Shown: positions 6,491-13,318 of the stretch, piece by piece
How positions within the stretch are numbered: position 1 is the stretch's first letter
How the letters are laid out: the number at the start of each line of letters is the position of its first letter
NCBI GenBank assembly: GCA_964565715.1
Contig: CAZMGG010000145.1
Span: 1 to 13,318, forward strand
DNA length: 13,318 bases
Direction: 5' to 3'
Source of the DNA: CAZMGG01 sp964565715
Lineage (GTDB): Bacteria; Planctomycetota; UBA1135; UBA2386
Program-made: the position numbers and the translations under genes
Notes under the pieces: model-generated
What the model was told of the DNA's origin: nothing
The model's input: the letters and a program-made list of their open reading frames with translations, nothing else
The model's database searches: none

Positions 6491-7492
6491 CTACTCCGAG
6501 CCGTTCCGCAGCTCCGCCACCGCCCGCCAGCGCGGCTTGGTGCGGCCCGCGCCGCCCTCGGTCCCCGCCGGCGCGGGCCAGCCTTCGCGCTGCTGGCTGC
6601 GGTCGCCGTCGCCGGCCTCGGTCTGGTCGTGCAGCAGGTGGACGCGGGTCTCGTAGGGCATGTCGATGCGGGCCTCGTCGAGCGCCTCCTTGATGCCCTG
6701 CAGCACCTGCGAACGCACCGCGACGATGCTGGTGCGCCGCGAGTCGGTCCACCAGCGCGCCCGGATCGTCACCCAGCTGGCCGCCAGGTCCCACGGCAGC
6801 GCCTGCGGCGCCGGGTCGGCCTCGACGCCCTCGACGCTCCGCAGCACGCCGAGGATGACCTCGCAGGCGGCCCCGATGTCGTCGCCGTAGCCGATGCCGA
6901 CGTCGTACTCGCTGCGGCGCTTCTCGTAGCCGGTCTTCACCACCAGCGAGTCGCCGTAGATCTGGCTGTTCGGGATCACCGCCTTGGTGCCATCGAACGT
7001 GCGGATGATCGTGGCGCGCGTCTCGATCCGCTGCACGGTGCCCTCGAGGCCGCCCACGGCGATCTTGTCGCCCACCTCGAACGGCTGGCGGATCAGCAGC
7101 AGGAGCCCGGCGAGCCAGTTCTGCAGGATGTCCTTGAAGGCGAAGCCGATCGCCACCGAGCCGATGCCGAGACCGGCGATCAGGTCGCCGGGCGACAGCG
7201 TCGGCATCACGATGGTGGCGGCCAGCAACGCGCCCAGCACGACCAGGGCCGCCTTGGCGAAGCCGCCCAGCATGGCGCCGAGGTTGTCACGCCCGCGCGC
7301 GCCGGCGGCGCGGCCGATCAGGCGACGGGCCAACGCGCCCGCGCCCCAGAACGCCGCGAACACCAGCACGGCGACGCCGAGGTTGGGCAGCAGGCGCACG
7401 GCGCCGTCGATCCAGCCGTCGATCCGTTCCAGCATGGCGCCGGGGTCGATGTCGATCTGCTGCGGGCGATCTTCGGGGGATTGCATGGTCAT
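6491..7492 (-). CDS. MscS-family mechanosensitive channel, 333 aa
   Basis: An inner-membrane channel that opens under membrane tension and releases solutes on osmotic downshock. There are three predicted membrane helices (about 36-57, 77-97, 104-133). The third is the Gly/Ala-rich pore helix, GLGIGSVAIGFAFKDILQNW. The beta-domain signature follows: PFEVGDKI (137-144), GTVQRIETRAT, then DGTKAVIPN. It is somewhat longer than E. coli MscS (286 aa), mainly through a charged, low-complexity tail of about 45 residues. The start is uncertain: ATG at 7492 (used here), ATG at 7486, or GTG at 7531, none with a good ribosome binding site. The extra residues from the GTG look non-conserved. It is divergent from nhaA and convergent with the kinase. 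Both neighbours could fit salt stress, but joint control is only inferred. Confidence 0.95.
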   Translation of the reverse strand: MTMQSPEDRPQQIDIDPGAMLERIDGWIDGAVRLLPNLGVAVLVFAAFWGAGALARRLIGRAAGARGRDNLGAMLGGFAKAALVVLGALLAATIVMPTLSPGDLIAGLGIGSVAIGFAFKDILQNWLAGLLLLIRQPFEVGDKIAVGGLEGTVQRIETRATIIRTFDGTKAVIPNSQIYGDSLVVKTGYEKRRSEYDVGIGYGDDIGAACEVILGVLRSVEGVEADPAPQALPWDLAASWVTIRARWWTDSRRTSIVAVRSQVLQGIKEALDEARIDMPYETRVHLLHDQTEAGDGDRSQQREGWPAPAGTEGGAGRTKPRWRAVAELRNGSE

Positions 7493-7510
7493 GGCGACGT
7501 GGCCGGCCGG

Positions 7511-7552
7511 CCCGCACCGACCATGCCGCACGCCGGATTCCGCCCGTGCGGG
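7511..7552. repeat. CCGCAC repeats in the mscS-nhaA divergent gap
   Basis: CCCGCAC (7511-7517) and GTGCGGG (7546-7552) are a perfect 7-bp inverted repeat. A further CCGCAC lies between them at 7526-7531. The gap between the two divergent starts (7493-7680) shows no clear -35/-10 pair for either gene. This could be a shared operator, but at this GC content such arms can arise by chance. Confidence 0.3.
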
Positions 7553-7680
7553 TCCCCCCGGCGCCGCGCCGGCGCCCCGCGGAAGCAGTCCGACTGCCGA
7601 TTCCCCTCGCCCCTGCTGCCCGCGCGGCGCCTCCGGTTTCGCTGGAACCCACCACCCGACTCCGGTTCCCTGGCACGCCG

Positions 7681-8961
7681 ATGACGAAGCCCGACTCCCC
7701 GCTCGGCGAACCCGACCAGAACGCGCCGGCCAACCCGCCGCCGCCTCCCGGCACCGTCAGCCGCGCCGCCAACCTGGTCAGCAACCTCGCCGCGTTCCTC
7801 TCGCCCAGGTCGCTGCAAGGCCCGCTGCTGCTGCTCGCCCTGATCCTCGCCATGGTCATGGTCAACAGCCCGCTGGCATGGCTGTACGACGAACTGCTGG
7901 GCGCCACCTTCGAGATCCGCCTGGAAGGCTTCGGCCTGCAGAAGCCGCTGCTGCTCTGGATCAACGACGGCCTGATGGCCCTGTTCTTCCTGCTGGTGGC
8001 CATCGAGATCAAGCATGAGCGCATCGAGGGCCATCTGGCCCGCATGAGCCAGGTGACCCTGCCGCTGGTCTGCGCCCTGTTCGGCGTCGCCGTGCCGGCC
8101 GGCGTCTATCTCCTGGTCGCCGGCCACGACCCGGTGGCGCGGAACGGCTGGCCGATCCCCGCCGCCACCGACATCGCCTTCTCGCTGGCCGTGCTCGGCG
8201 CCTTCGGTACCCGGGCGCCGCGCTCGCTCACCGCGTTCCTGATGGCGCTGGCGGTGTTCGACGACCTGATGGCGATCCTGATCATCGCCGTCTTCTACGC
8301 CGGCAACATCTCGCTGACCGCGCACGTGGTCGCCCTGGTGCTGACCCTGGTCCTGTTCGTGCTCAACCGCCTGCGGGTCGCCTCGCTCGGCGCCTACTTC
8401 CTGGTCGGGCTCTGCCTCTGGGTGGCGGTGCTGAAGTCCGGCGTGCACGCCACCCTGGCCGGCGTGGTCATCGGCTTCGCGATCCCCTACCGCGGCCGCC
8501 GGCCGGACGCGCCCTCGCCGATGAAGGAACTGGAGCACCGCCTGCATCCGTGGGTCGCGCTCCTGGTCCTGCCGGTGTTCGCCTTCGCCAACAGCGGCGT
8601 CAGCCTGGCGGGCTTCTCCCTGCAGACCCTGCAGGAACCGGTGACGCTCGGCATCGCCGCCGGCCTCGTGCTGGGCAAGACCTTGGGCGTGTTCGCCGCC
8701 GCCGCGGCCCTGATCCGGCTGCGGCTCGTGCCGATGCCCGAGGGCGCGTCCTGGCCGTCGCTGCTGGGCACCTGCGCCGTGTCCGGCATCGGCTTCACCA
8801 TGAGCATGTTCCTGGGCTCGCTGGCCTTCGAAGGGCAGGAAGCGGGCTACGCCGGGCAGATGCGGCTCGGGGTCATCCTCGGCTCGGCGGTGGCGGCCGC
8901 CGTCGGCATCGGCCTGCTGCACGGGGCGCTGCCGCGCGCGCGGCCCGCGGCTGTGGCGTGA
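7681..8961 (+). CDS. nhaA: NhaA-type Na+/H+ antiporter, 426 aa
   Basis: Exchanges internal Na+ (or Li+) for external protons across the inner membrane, supporting pH and salt balance. The transport core is unmistakable. Adjacent Asp194-Asp195 in AVFDDLMAI match the Na+-binding pair of E. coli NhaA (163/164). Asp164 in PAATDIAFSLAV matches the helix-IV motif. Lys333 in LGKTLG matches the key lysine, and GIGFTMSMFLGSLAF matches helix XI. About 12 hydrophobic segments are seen. The ATG at 7681 is chosen because the open frame upstream to 7546 encodes only Pro/Arg-rich, non-conserved sequence. No clear ribosome binding site precedes it. The protein is about 38 residues longer than E. coli NhaA, mostly an N-terminal Pro-rich cytoplasmic segment (residues 1-40). 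It ends 13 bp before the convergent HicB-like gene. Confidence 0.97.
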   Translation: MTKPDSPLGEPDQNAPANPPPPPGTVSRAANLVSNLAAFLSPRSLQGPLLLLALILAMVMVNSPLAWLYDELLGATFEIRLEGFGLQKPLLLWINDGLMALFFLLVAIEIKHERIEGHLARMSQVTLPLVCALFGVAVPAGVYLLVAGHDPVARNGWPIPAATDIAFSLAVLGAFGTRAPRSLTAFLMALAVFDDLMAILIIAVFYAGNISLTAHVVALVLTLVLFVLNRLRVASLGAYFLVGLCLWVAVLKSGVHATLAGVVIGFAIPYRGRRPDAPSPMKELEHRLHPWVALLVLPVFAFANSGVSLAGFSLQTLQEPVTLGIAAGLVLGKTLGVFAAAAALIRLRLVPMPEGASWPSLLGTCAVSGIGFTMSMFLGSLAFEGQEAGYAGQMRLGVILGSAVAAAVGIGLLHGALPRARPAAVA

Positions 8962-8974
8962 GGCCGGACCAGCG

Positions 8975-9421
8975 TCAGCCGCGCCGGCCCTGGCCGGCGC
9001 CGACCTGACGCTGCCGGCGCGCCGTCGTCCGCCGTTGGCGTCGCGGGCGGCCGACGACCTGGGCGATCCGCTGATGGGAGAGGCCGAAGAACTCGGCGAT
9101 GTCGCGCAACGACCAGTCGGCGTCCTGCATGGCGGCGATGGCCTCGTCGCGTTCCTCCAGGATCTGCTCCCATTCCGCAGTCAGGTCGTCCAGGCGCCTC
9201 TTCACCGCCTCGGCGGTGGCTGGCAGCGGCAGTTGCTCGGTGATGTCGGCATCGCCGGCGTCGTCGCCCTCCCAGAGGATCAGGGCCTCGCGGATGCGGG
9301 CACGGGTCTGGGCGAGACCGCGCCCGAAGGTGTGGCACTCGGGGCGTTCCTTCACGTGGGCGAGCCACTGGTTCTGGCGGTCGCCCTGGGTGAAGACGAG
9401 CGTGTAGTGCTTCCTGCTCAT
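8975..9421 (-). CDS. HicB-fold protein with C-terminal helix-turn-helix, 148 aa (solitary, no HicA)
   Basis: Residues 5-50 resemble the HicB-like partial RNase-H fold (WLAHVKERPECHTFGRGLAQ followed by RIREALILW). A helical, charged segment (68-98) leads to a sigma-region-4-like helix-turn-helix, LRDIAEFFGLSHQRIAQVVG (105-124), and a basic tail. HicB proteins are antitoxins and often DNA-binding autoregulators, and a HicB plus sigma-like HTH layout is known in other bacteria without an adjacent toxin. No HicA-like small ORF is seen on either side. The start is ATG at 9421: GGAGG lies 7 nt upstream, better supported than a longer frame from 9439. The likely role is a DNA-binding regulator rather than a working antitoxin. 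A palindrome at 9484-9500 is a candidate target. Domain call by pattern; the regulatory role is inferred. Confidence 0.82.
   Translation of the reverse strand: MSRKHYTLVFTQGDRQNQWLAHVKERPECHTFGRGLAQTRARIREALILWEGDDAGDADITEQLPLPATAEAVKRRLDDLTAEWEQILEERDEAIAAMQDADWSLRDIAEFFGLSHQRIAQVVGRPRRQRRTTARRQRQVGAGQGRRG
8981..9000. terminator. GC-rich stem-loop between convergent nhaA and the HicB-like gene
   Basis: GCGCCGGCC (8981-8989) is followed after 2 nt by its perfect complement GGCCGGCGC (8992-9000), about 20 bp past the nhaA stop and inside the 3' end of the opposing gene. A practical fold is an 8-bp stem with a 4-nt loop. There is no T-run on either strand, so it is at best a weak or factor-assisted terminator for nhaA. 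Confidence 0.35.
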
Positions 9422-9460
9422 GGGATGTCCTCCAGCCACCGCATGGGTTGCACGTCCAGG

Positions 9461-9500
9461 ATACTACTGCGCCAAGCCAGGAGCGTCTAGTCGGTAGACG
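9461..9500 (-). promoter_or_regulatory. Putative promoter and overlapping palindrome for the HicB-like gene
   Basis: On the minus strand, TAGACG (9489-9484, 4 of 6 to -35) is followed by a 17-bp spacer and TAGTAT (9466-9461, 4 of 6 to -10), about 40 nt before the start codon. The -35 box is one arm of a perfect inverted repeat: CGTCTA (9484-9489), 5-nt spacer, TAGACG (9495-9500). A palindrome over the -35 box is a typical operator position, which suggests self-regulation by the HTH protein it precedes. Boxes and palindrome are seen; binding is inferred. Confidence 0.45.
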
Positions 9501-9556
9501 AACGTGGCCACATGGTCGGCGCGCCGTCACCTGGGGCCGCGGGGGCCGGCGGGGGC

Positions 9557-10408
9557 TCAGTCCTCGCCGGCGGTCGGCCCGGTCGCACACAGGCCTTCGA
9601 CCTCGGCGAACAGCGTGCGCCGGCGGCCGTTGCCGAGGCCCAGTTCGCCCACCAGCGCCGGCGTGCGACCCAGCTCTGCCGCCAGCACGACGCCCTGCCG
9701 CAGCAGGCGCTGCTTCTCGCCGGCCCGCAGGCTGCTCAGGCAGGTGATCGGGTGCAGGCCGAGCCGGTCGATGCGGTCGCGGAGACCATCGCCCTTCGGA
9801 TGGTCCCAGCTCAGCAGCCGCAGCCCGACGCCCGCGCCGTAGGCCAGCGCGTCGCTGGTGAAGCGGCCGTTGGTGACGAGCCAGAACGCCGCGTGCCGCT
9901 GCACCGGCCGCAGGTCCTCGTCGCGCGCGTGCACGTACATCGCCACCTTGACGTCGACCTTGCCGTCGCGGCGCTCGCGGAACTTGCACTCGCCGAGCAC
10001 CCGCTCGCGGCCCTCGCGGGCGTCCAGGTCCACCTCGTGCTGCACGAAGCGGCCCGGCAGCACCACGTTGGTGCGCACGCGGAACCCTTCTGCCTGCCAC
10101 AGGGCGCCGACGAACTGTTCGAACGGGAACCCCGACGGGCCCAGTTCCTGGATCGCCCGCTGCAGGGCGTAGCGCGCCGCCGTCGGCCGCCGCAGGGCCC
10201 GCAGCGCACGGTGGGCCAGCCGGAACACCCGGCTGGTGCTCATGCCGTCGCGCAGCTCCTGCCGCACGGCGGCCACCGCCGCGTCGACCTGGTCGCCCGC
10301 GGCGCCGCTGCGGCGCAGCGAGCGCCGGAGCTTGTGCTCGTCGAAGGGCTCGCGCTCGCCGGAGCCCTTCCAGACCCGCGGTCCGTCGCCGTCGGCTCCG
10401 CGTCCCAT
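9557..10408 (-). CDS. ATP-cone plus Mrr-like (PDDEXK) nuclease-fold protein, 283 aa
   Basis: Residues about 10-90 form an ATP-cone, the nucleotide-binding domain of NrdR and ribonucleotide reductases (VWKGSGEREPFDEHKLRRSL, then TAARYALQRAI). Residues 93-200 resemble an Mrr-type endonuclease: FEQFVGALWQAEGF, HEVD with Asp127, then GECKFR with Glu140 and Lys142, completing a D-ExK site. A Mrr-like TNGRFTSDALAYGAGVGLRL segment follows. The C-terminal part (220-270) has a short helical DNA-binding look. I recognise this layout as a widespread but functionally obscure family often labelled restriction endonuclease. No methylase is nearby. The ATG at 10408 shares one base with the stop of the upstream secreted-protein gene (TGATG) and lacks its own ribosome binding site, so translation is probably coupled. 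Nuclease activity and nucleotide control are inferred. Confidence 0.86.
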   Translation of the reverse strand: MGRGADGDGPRVWKGSGEREPFDEHKLRRSLRRSGAAGDQVDAAVAAVRQELRDGMSTSRVFRLAHRALRALRRPTAARYALQRAIQELGPSGFPFEQFVGALWQAEGFRVRTNVVLPGRFVQHEVDLDAREGRERVLGECKFRERRDGKVDVKVAMYVHARDEDLRPVQRHAAFWLVTNGRFTSDALAYGAGVGLRLLSWDHPKGDGLRDRIDRLGLHPITCLSSLRAGEKQRLLRQGVVLAAELGRTPALVGELGLGNGRRRTLFAEVEGLCATGPTAGED

Positions 10409-11400
10409 CAGGCGTTGACGAACATGTCGACGGCGTTGGTCCAGTAGGGCAGCGCGGACATCGCGTCGATCACGCCGGCCTGCCAGCTCACGTAGAGGCC
10501 GACCAGGGCCGGATTGGCGGGCACCACCGGCGCGATGGTCAGCTCGCGCAACGGCGACAGCGTGCCGACCAGCACCGTGCTGCCGTTCACCCACCAGGTG
10601 CCGATCACCGGCGGCAGCGAGGCCTGGGTGAGGCCGGTGCCGGCCAGCAGCAGCACGAACGAGCCGGGCGTGCCGCGCACCACCACGTCGAACGGCTGGC
10701 CCAGCGCGAAGGTGTTGCCGGTGCCGGCCGTGAAGCGGTCGCTCTTCAGCGACAGCGTCGGCACGCCGGCCCACAGCAGGCGCACCTGCAGGGGTGCTGC
10801 GGCGAAGCGTGCGGTCGGCAACTGGCTCGCGCCCGACCCCTGGTTGCCGAACTCGTAGACCATGTTCGGCAGGTCGGTGCGGGCCGGGTTGCCGACGGTC
10901 TCCATGGTGTAGAGCCGGCTCTGCGGCACCACGACCTTGCGCGACTCGATCACCAGGTTGCTGACGCCGTCGTAGACGAACGGCTGCGTGAACAGGAAGT
11001 CGTACCACTGGCTGCCGTTGAAGGTCACCGCCTGGTTCTGCAGGCTGAGCACGTTCCACGGCTGCGGCGCGTTCTGCGCGAACGTCAGGCCCAGCGTGTT
11101 CACCGTGGTGTGGCTGATGTCGATGTCGAGGCTCTGGTAGGTCAGCGTGCCGCTGTTCTGGCAGTGCACCGACAGGCCGAGCAGCACGCCGCCCGGCGCC
11201 GGCAGATGGTCGGCCCGGATCAGGATCTGGGCGCGGCCCTCGGCGATGGCGTTGGTGGAGCTGATGCCGAACGGCGCCAGGTTGCCGCTGCTGCCGCGGA
11301 TGGTCTCCTGCGGGTAGGCCATGGCATCCGGGCCCTGGGCGGTGAGCGAGGCGGTGGCGAGGAGCAGCGCAAGGGCCGCCGAAGTGCGCAGGCGTGGCAT
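10408..11400 (-). CDS. Secreted planctomycete-type protein of unknown function, 330 aa
   Basis: A Sec signal peptide is clear: basic MPRLR, a hydrophobic Ala/Leu core to residue 19, and likely cleavage near TAQ-G (20-23). The mature part is rich in beta-strand patterns and aromatic/Asn residues. The section at 50-160 contains paired hydrophobic strands. The C-terminal 110 residues (FALGQPFDVVVRGTPGS to the closing YVSWQAGVID-type strand) resemble a domain I associate with exported proteins of deep-branching Planctomycetota. There is one Cys and no catalytic motif or anchor that I can see, so it may be periplasmic or surface-exposed. The ATG at 11400 has GGAG 9 nt upstream. It is the first gene of a minus-strand pair with the ATP-cone nuclease and is divergent from SulP across a 108-bp gap. 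Function unknown. Confidence 0.85.
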   Translation of the reverse strand: MPRLRTSAALALLLATASLTAQGPDAMAYPQETIRGSSGNLAPFGISSTNAIAEGRAQILIRADHLPAPGGVLLGLSVHCQNSGTLTYQSLDIDISHTTVNTLGLTFAQNAPQPWNVLSLQNQAVTFNGSQWYDFLFTQPFVYDGVSNLVIESRKVVVPQSRLYTMETVGNPARTDLPNMVYEFGNQGSGASQLPTARFAAAPLQVRLLWAGVPTLSLKSDRFTAGTGNTFALGQPFDVVVRGTPGSFVLLLAGTGLTQASLPPVIGTWWVNGSTVLVGTLSPLRELTIAPVVPANPALVGLYVSWQAGVIDAMSALPYWTNAVDMFVNA

Positions 11401-11508
11401 GGTGGGGGACTCCGTGGGGCGACGGGCGGAGGCGGGACGATAACGCGTTCCTTGCGCGCGGCCGACCCTCTGGCTACTGCGTATGCGTCCCCATGGAGGG
11501 GGACTGGC

Positions 11509-13266
11509 ATGACTGGTGATCCCGACGGGCGGCCGGAAGGGCGCCTGCCGCGGCCGGCCTCGGCCCTGCGGCAGGCGCTGGCGGAAGGCTACTCCTGGGC
11601 GCTGTTCCGGCAGGACGCCATGGCCGGTCTGGTGGTCGGCATCGTCGCGCTGCCGCTGTCCATGGCGCTGGCGATCGCCAGCGGCGTCGATCCGCAGCAG
11701 GGCCTCTACACCGCCATCGTCGCCGGCTTCCTGATCGCGCTGCTGGGCGGCTCGCGCACCCAGGTGTCGGGGCCGACGGCGGCGTTCGTCGTGATCCTGC
11801 TGCCGATCACGGCGAAGTTCGGGCTGGGCGGGCTGGCGCTGGCCAGCGCCATGGCTGGCGGGATCCTGGTGGTGCTGGCGCTGTGCCGGATGGGCCGGCT
11901 GGTGCAGTTCGTGCCGTTCCCGGTGACCACCGGCTTCACCGCCGGCATCGCCGTGGTGATCGCCATCGGCCAGGTGAAGGACTTCCTCGGCCTGCAGTTC
12001 GCGCAGCCCGAACACTTCCACGAGCGGGTGCTGGCGATCGCCAGCCACCTCGGCTCGGTGCACGGCAGCGACTGTGCCGTGGGCGGCTGTACGCTGCTGC
12101 TGCTGGTGCTGCTGCCGCGCTGGCTGCCGCGCATCCCGGCTCCCCTGCTGGCGGTGGGTGGCACCGCCGCGCTCGGCTGGCTCCTGCATCGCGTCTGGCC
12201 GGCGTTCGACGTCGCCACCATCGAGAACCGCTTCCACTACCAGGACCATGGCGTCACCACGGGCGGCGTGCCGCCCTGGCCGCCGCTGCCGGTGCTGCCC
12301 TGGAACCTGCCGGGGCCGTCCGGCGCGCCGCTGGGCCTGTCCTGGACGACCCTGAAGGAGCTGTTTCCGTCGTCGCTGGCCATCGCCGCGCTCGGCGCCA
12401 TCGAGTCCCTGCTGTCGGCCACCGCCGCCGACGCCATGGCCGGCACCCGCAGCGATCCCGACGCCGAACTGCTGGCGCAGGGTGTCGGCAACCTGACGGC
12501 GCCGTTCTTCGGCGGATTCGCCGCCACCGGCGCCATCGCCCGCACCGCCACCAACATCCGCGCCGGCGCCCGCACCCCGGTGGCGGCGATGGTGCACGCC
12601 CTGTTCCTGCTGCTGGCCGTGCTCTGCTGCGCGCCCCTGCTGGGTCACCTGCCGATGGCGGCGATGGCGGCGCTCTTGCTGATGGTGGCCTGGCGGATGA
12701 GCGACGTCCGCCACTTCGGCCACGTGCTGCGCACGGCGCCGCGCGCCGACATCGCCGTCCTGCTGGCCTGCTTCGGCCTGACGGTCGCCTTCGACATGGT
12801 GGTCGGCGTCACCGCCGGCATGGTGCTCGCCTCGCTCCTGTTCATGCGCCGCATGGCCGAGATGACCGGCACCAGCCTGGTGCGCGAGGGCCATCCCGAA
12901 CTGCGCGGGCCGGTGCCGCCGGGCGTGCTGGTCTACGAGGTGGAGGGACCGATGTTCTTCGGCGCCGCCGAGAAGGCGATGACGGCGCTGCACTCGATCG
13001 GCCGGCACCGCGGCGCGGTGGTGCTGGACCTGGACGGCGTGCCGGCGATCGACGCCACCGGGCTGGTCAACCTCGGCTCGGTGCTGGCGCGGCTGCGCAG
13101 CGACCGCATCCCGGTGGTCATGACCGGCGTGCGGCCGAAGGTGCGCGAGACCCTGGCCCGGGCGCACCTGGATGCCGACGAGGAGCACCGCTTCCTGGCG
13201 CGCACGATGCAGCAGGGGGTCGAGCGGGCGGCGACGCTCCTGCGCGGGCCGGCACCGCGCGCCTGA
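11509..13266 (+). CDS. SulP-family anion/dicarboxylate transporter with STAS domain, 585 aa (DauA-like)
   Basis: An inner-membrane secondary transporter. The closest known relative by motif is E. coli DauA (YchM), which carries C4-dicarboxylates; sulfate or bicarbonate are alternatives. The membrane core (about 35-445) has the SulP motif around DPQQGLYTAIVAG and SRTQVSGPTAAFVV, then LGAIESLLSA with Glu299. The conserved AELLAQGVGNLTAPFFGG section follows, then AIARTATNIRAGA. The ENRFHYQDHG loop with its following Pro-rich stretch also resembles DauA. A cytoplasmic STAS domain (about 471-575) carries IDATG (514-518), the usual regulatory site. Length is close to DauA (559 aa). The start at 11509 is supported by GGAGGGGG about 6 nt upstream. 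It is divergent from the secreted-protein gene. The intergenic region holds a weak TTGCGC-type box but no convincing promoter. Family secure; substrate not determinable. Confidence 0.96.
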   Translation: MTGDPDGRPEGRLPRPASALRQALAEGYSWALFRQDAMAGLVVGIVALPLSMALAIASGVDPQQGLYTAIVAGFLIALLGGSRTQVSGPTAAFVVILLPITAKFGLGGLALASAMAGGILVVLALCRMGRLVQFVPFPVTTGFTAGIAVVIAIGQVKDFLGLQFAQPEHFHERVLAIASHLGSVHGSDCAVGGCTLLLLVLLPRWLPRIPAPLLAVGGTAALGWLLHRVWPAFDVATIENRFHYQDHGVTTGGVPPWPPLPVLPWNLPGPSGAPLGLSWTTLKELFPSSLAIAALGAIESLLSATAADAMAGTRSDPDAELLAQGVGNLTAPFFGGFAATGAIARTATNIRAGARTPVAAMVHALFLLLAVLCCAPLLGHLPMAAMAALLLMVAWRMSDVRHFGHVLRTAPRADIAVLLACFGLTVAFDMVVGVTAGMVLASLLFMRRMAEMTGTSLVREGHPELRGPVPPGVLVYEVEGPMFFGAAEKAMTALHSIGRHRGAVVLDLDGVPAIDATGLVNLGSVLARLRSDRIPVVMTGVRPKVRETLARAHLDADEEHRFLARTMQQGVERAATLLRGPAPRA

Positions 13267-13318
13267 GGCCCGGGTTGCCGCCCGCCCGGCCACCTTCAAC
13301 AACCAGTGGGGCAACGAC

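Noticed and set aside
9422..9556. A HicA toxin gene upstream of the HicB-like gene
   Set aside because: The gap is only 135 bp and no frame on either strand gives a double-stranded-RNA-binding HicA pattern.
10409..11059. N-terminal extension of the ATP-cone nuclease frame
   Set aside because: It overlaps the secreted-protein gene in another frame and shows no domain. The ATP-cone pattern begins right after the ATG at 10408.
11401..13314. Long minus-strand frame upstream of the secreted protein and antisense to SulP
   Set aside because: The sequence is Gln/His/Arg/Gly-rich with no recognisable domain. The signal peptide and ribosome binding site at 11400 mark the true start of the secreted protein, and SulP is clearly coded on the other strand.
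13267..13318. Start of another gene or a terminator at the right edge
   Set aside because: There are only 52 bases, with an imperfect GC inverted repeat and no start with a ribosome binding site; too short to judge.

Overview
The window is very GC-rich and dense with genes. It most resembles a Planctomycetota chromosome. Three things point there: a long PknB-type Ser/Thr kinase with one membrane helix and a TPR tail; a secreted protein whose N- and C-terminal style I associate with that phylum; and two tyrosine recombinases of types common in planctomycete genomes. The phylum is inferred from protein style, because no marker gene is present.

Left edge (1-1818, minus strand): a tRNA-Gly(CCC) with its own promoter. 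A complete tyrosine recombinase follows 114 bp beyond the tRNA 3' end, and a second, different tyrosine recombinase overlaps its stop codon and runs off the window. This looks like the tRNA-proximal end of an integrated element whose body lies to the left. A cluster of three CTGATGTG copies sits just upstream of the first recombinase.

Centre left (1819-6490): a G-rich leader, then a 1326-residue membrane kinase/TPR gene whose strand base skew reverses sharply inside the gene. Next comes a 443-bp convergent gap filled by a triplicated repeat. Each copy carries a GCCGCGC-type heptamer array, with 2, 12 and 4 units.

Centre right (6491-9556): an MscS-family channel (minus) divergent from an NhaA Na+/H+ antiporter (plus). 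NhaA converges on a small HicB-fold/helix-turn-helix protein with no HicA partner, which has a palindrome over its putative promoter.

Right (9557-13318): a minus-strand pair made of a secreted protein followed, with a 1-nt stop/start overlap, by an ATP-cone plus Mrr-like nuclease-fold protein. This pair is divergent from a SulP anion transporter with a STAS domain. MscS, NhaA and SulP are three unrelated membrane ion or anion handling proteins in one stretch. Their proximity may reflect ion and osmotic housekeeping, but nothing in the sequence shows joint regulation.

No complete, obviously new multi-gene system is visible. The least ordinary items are the heptamer-bearing repeat, the tandem recombinases at tRNA-Gly, and the coupling of a secreted protein to an ATP-cone nuclease.
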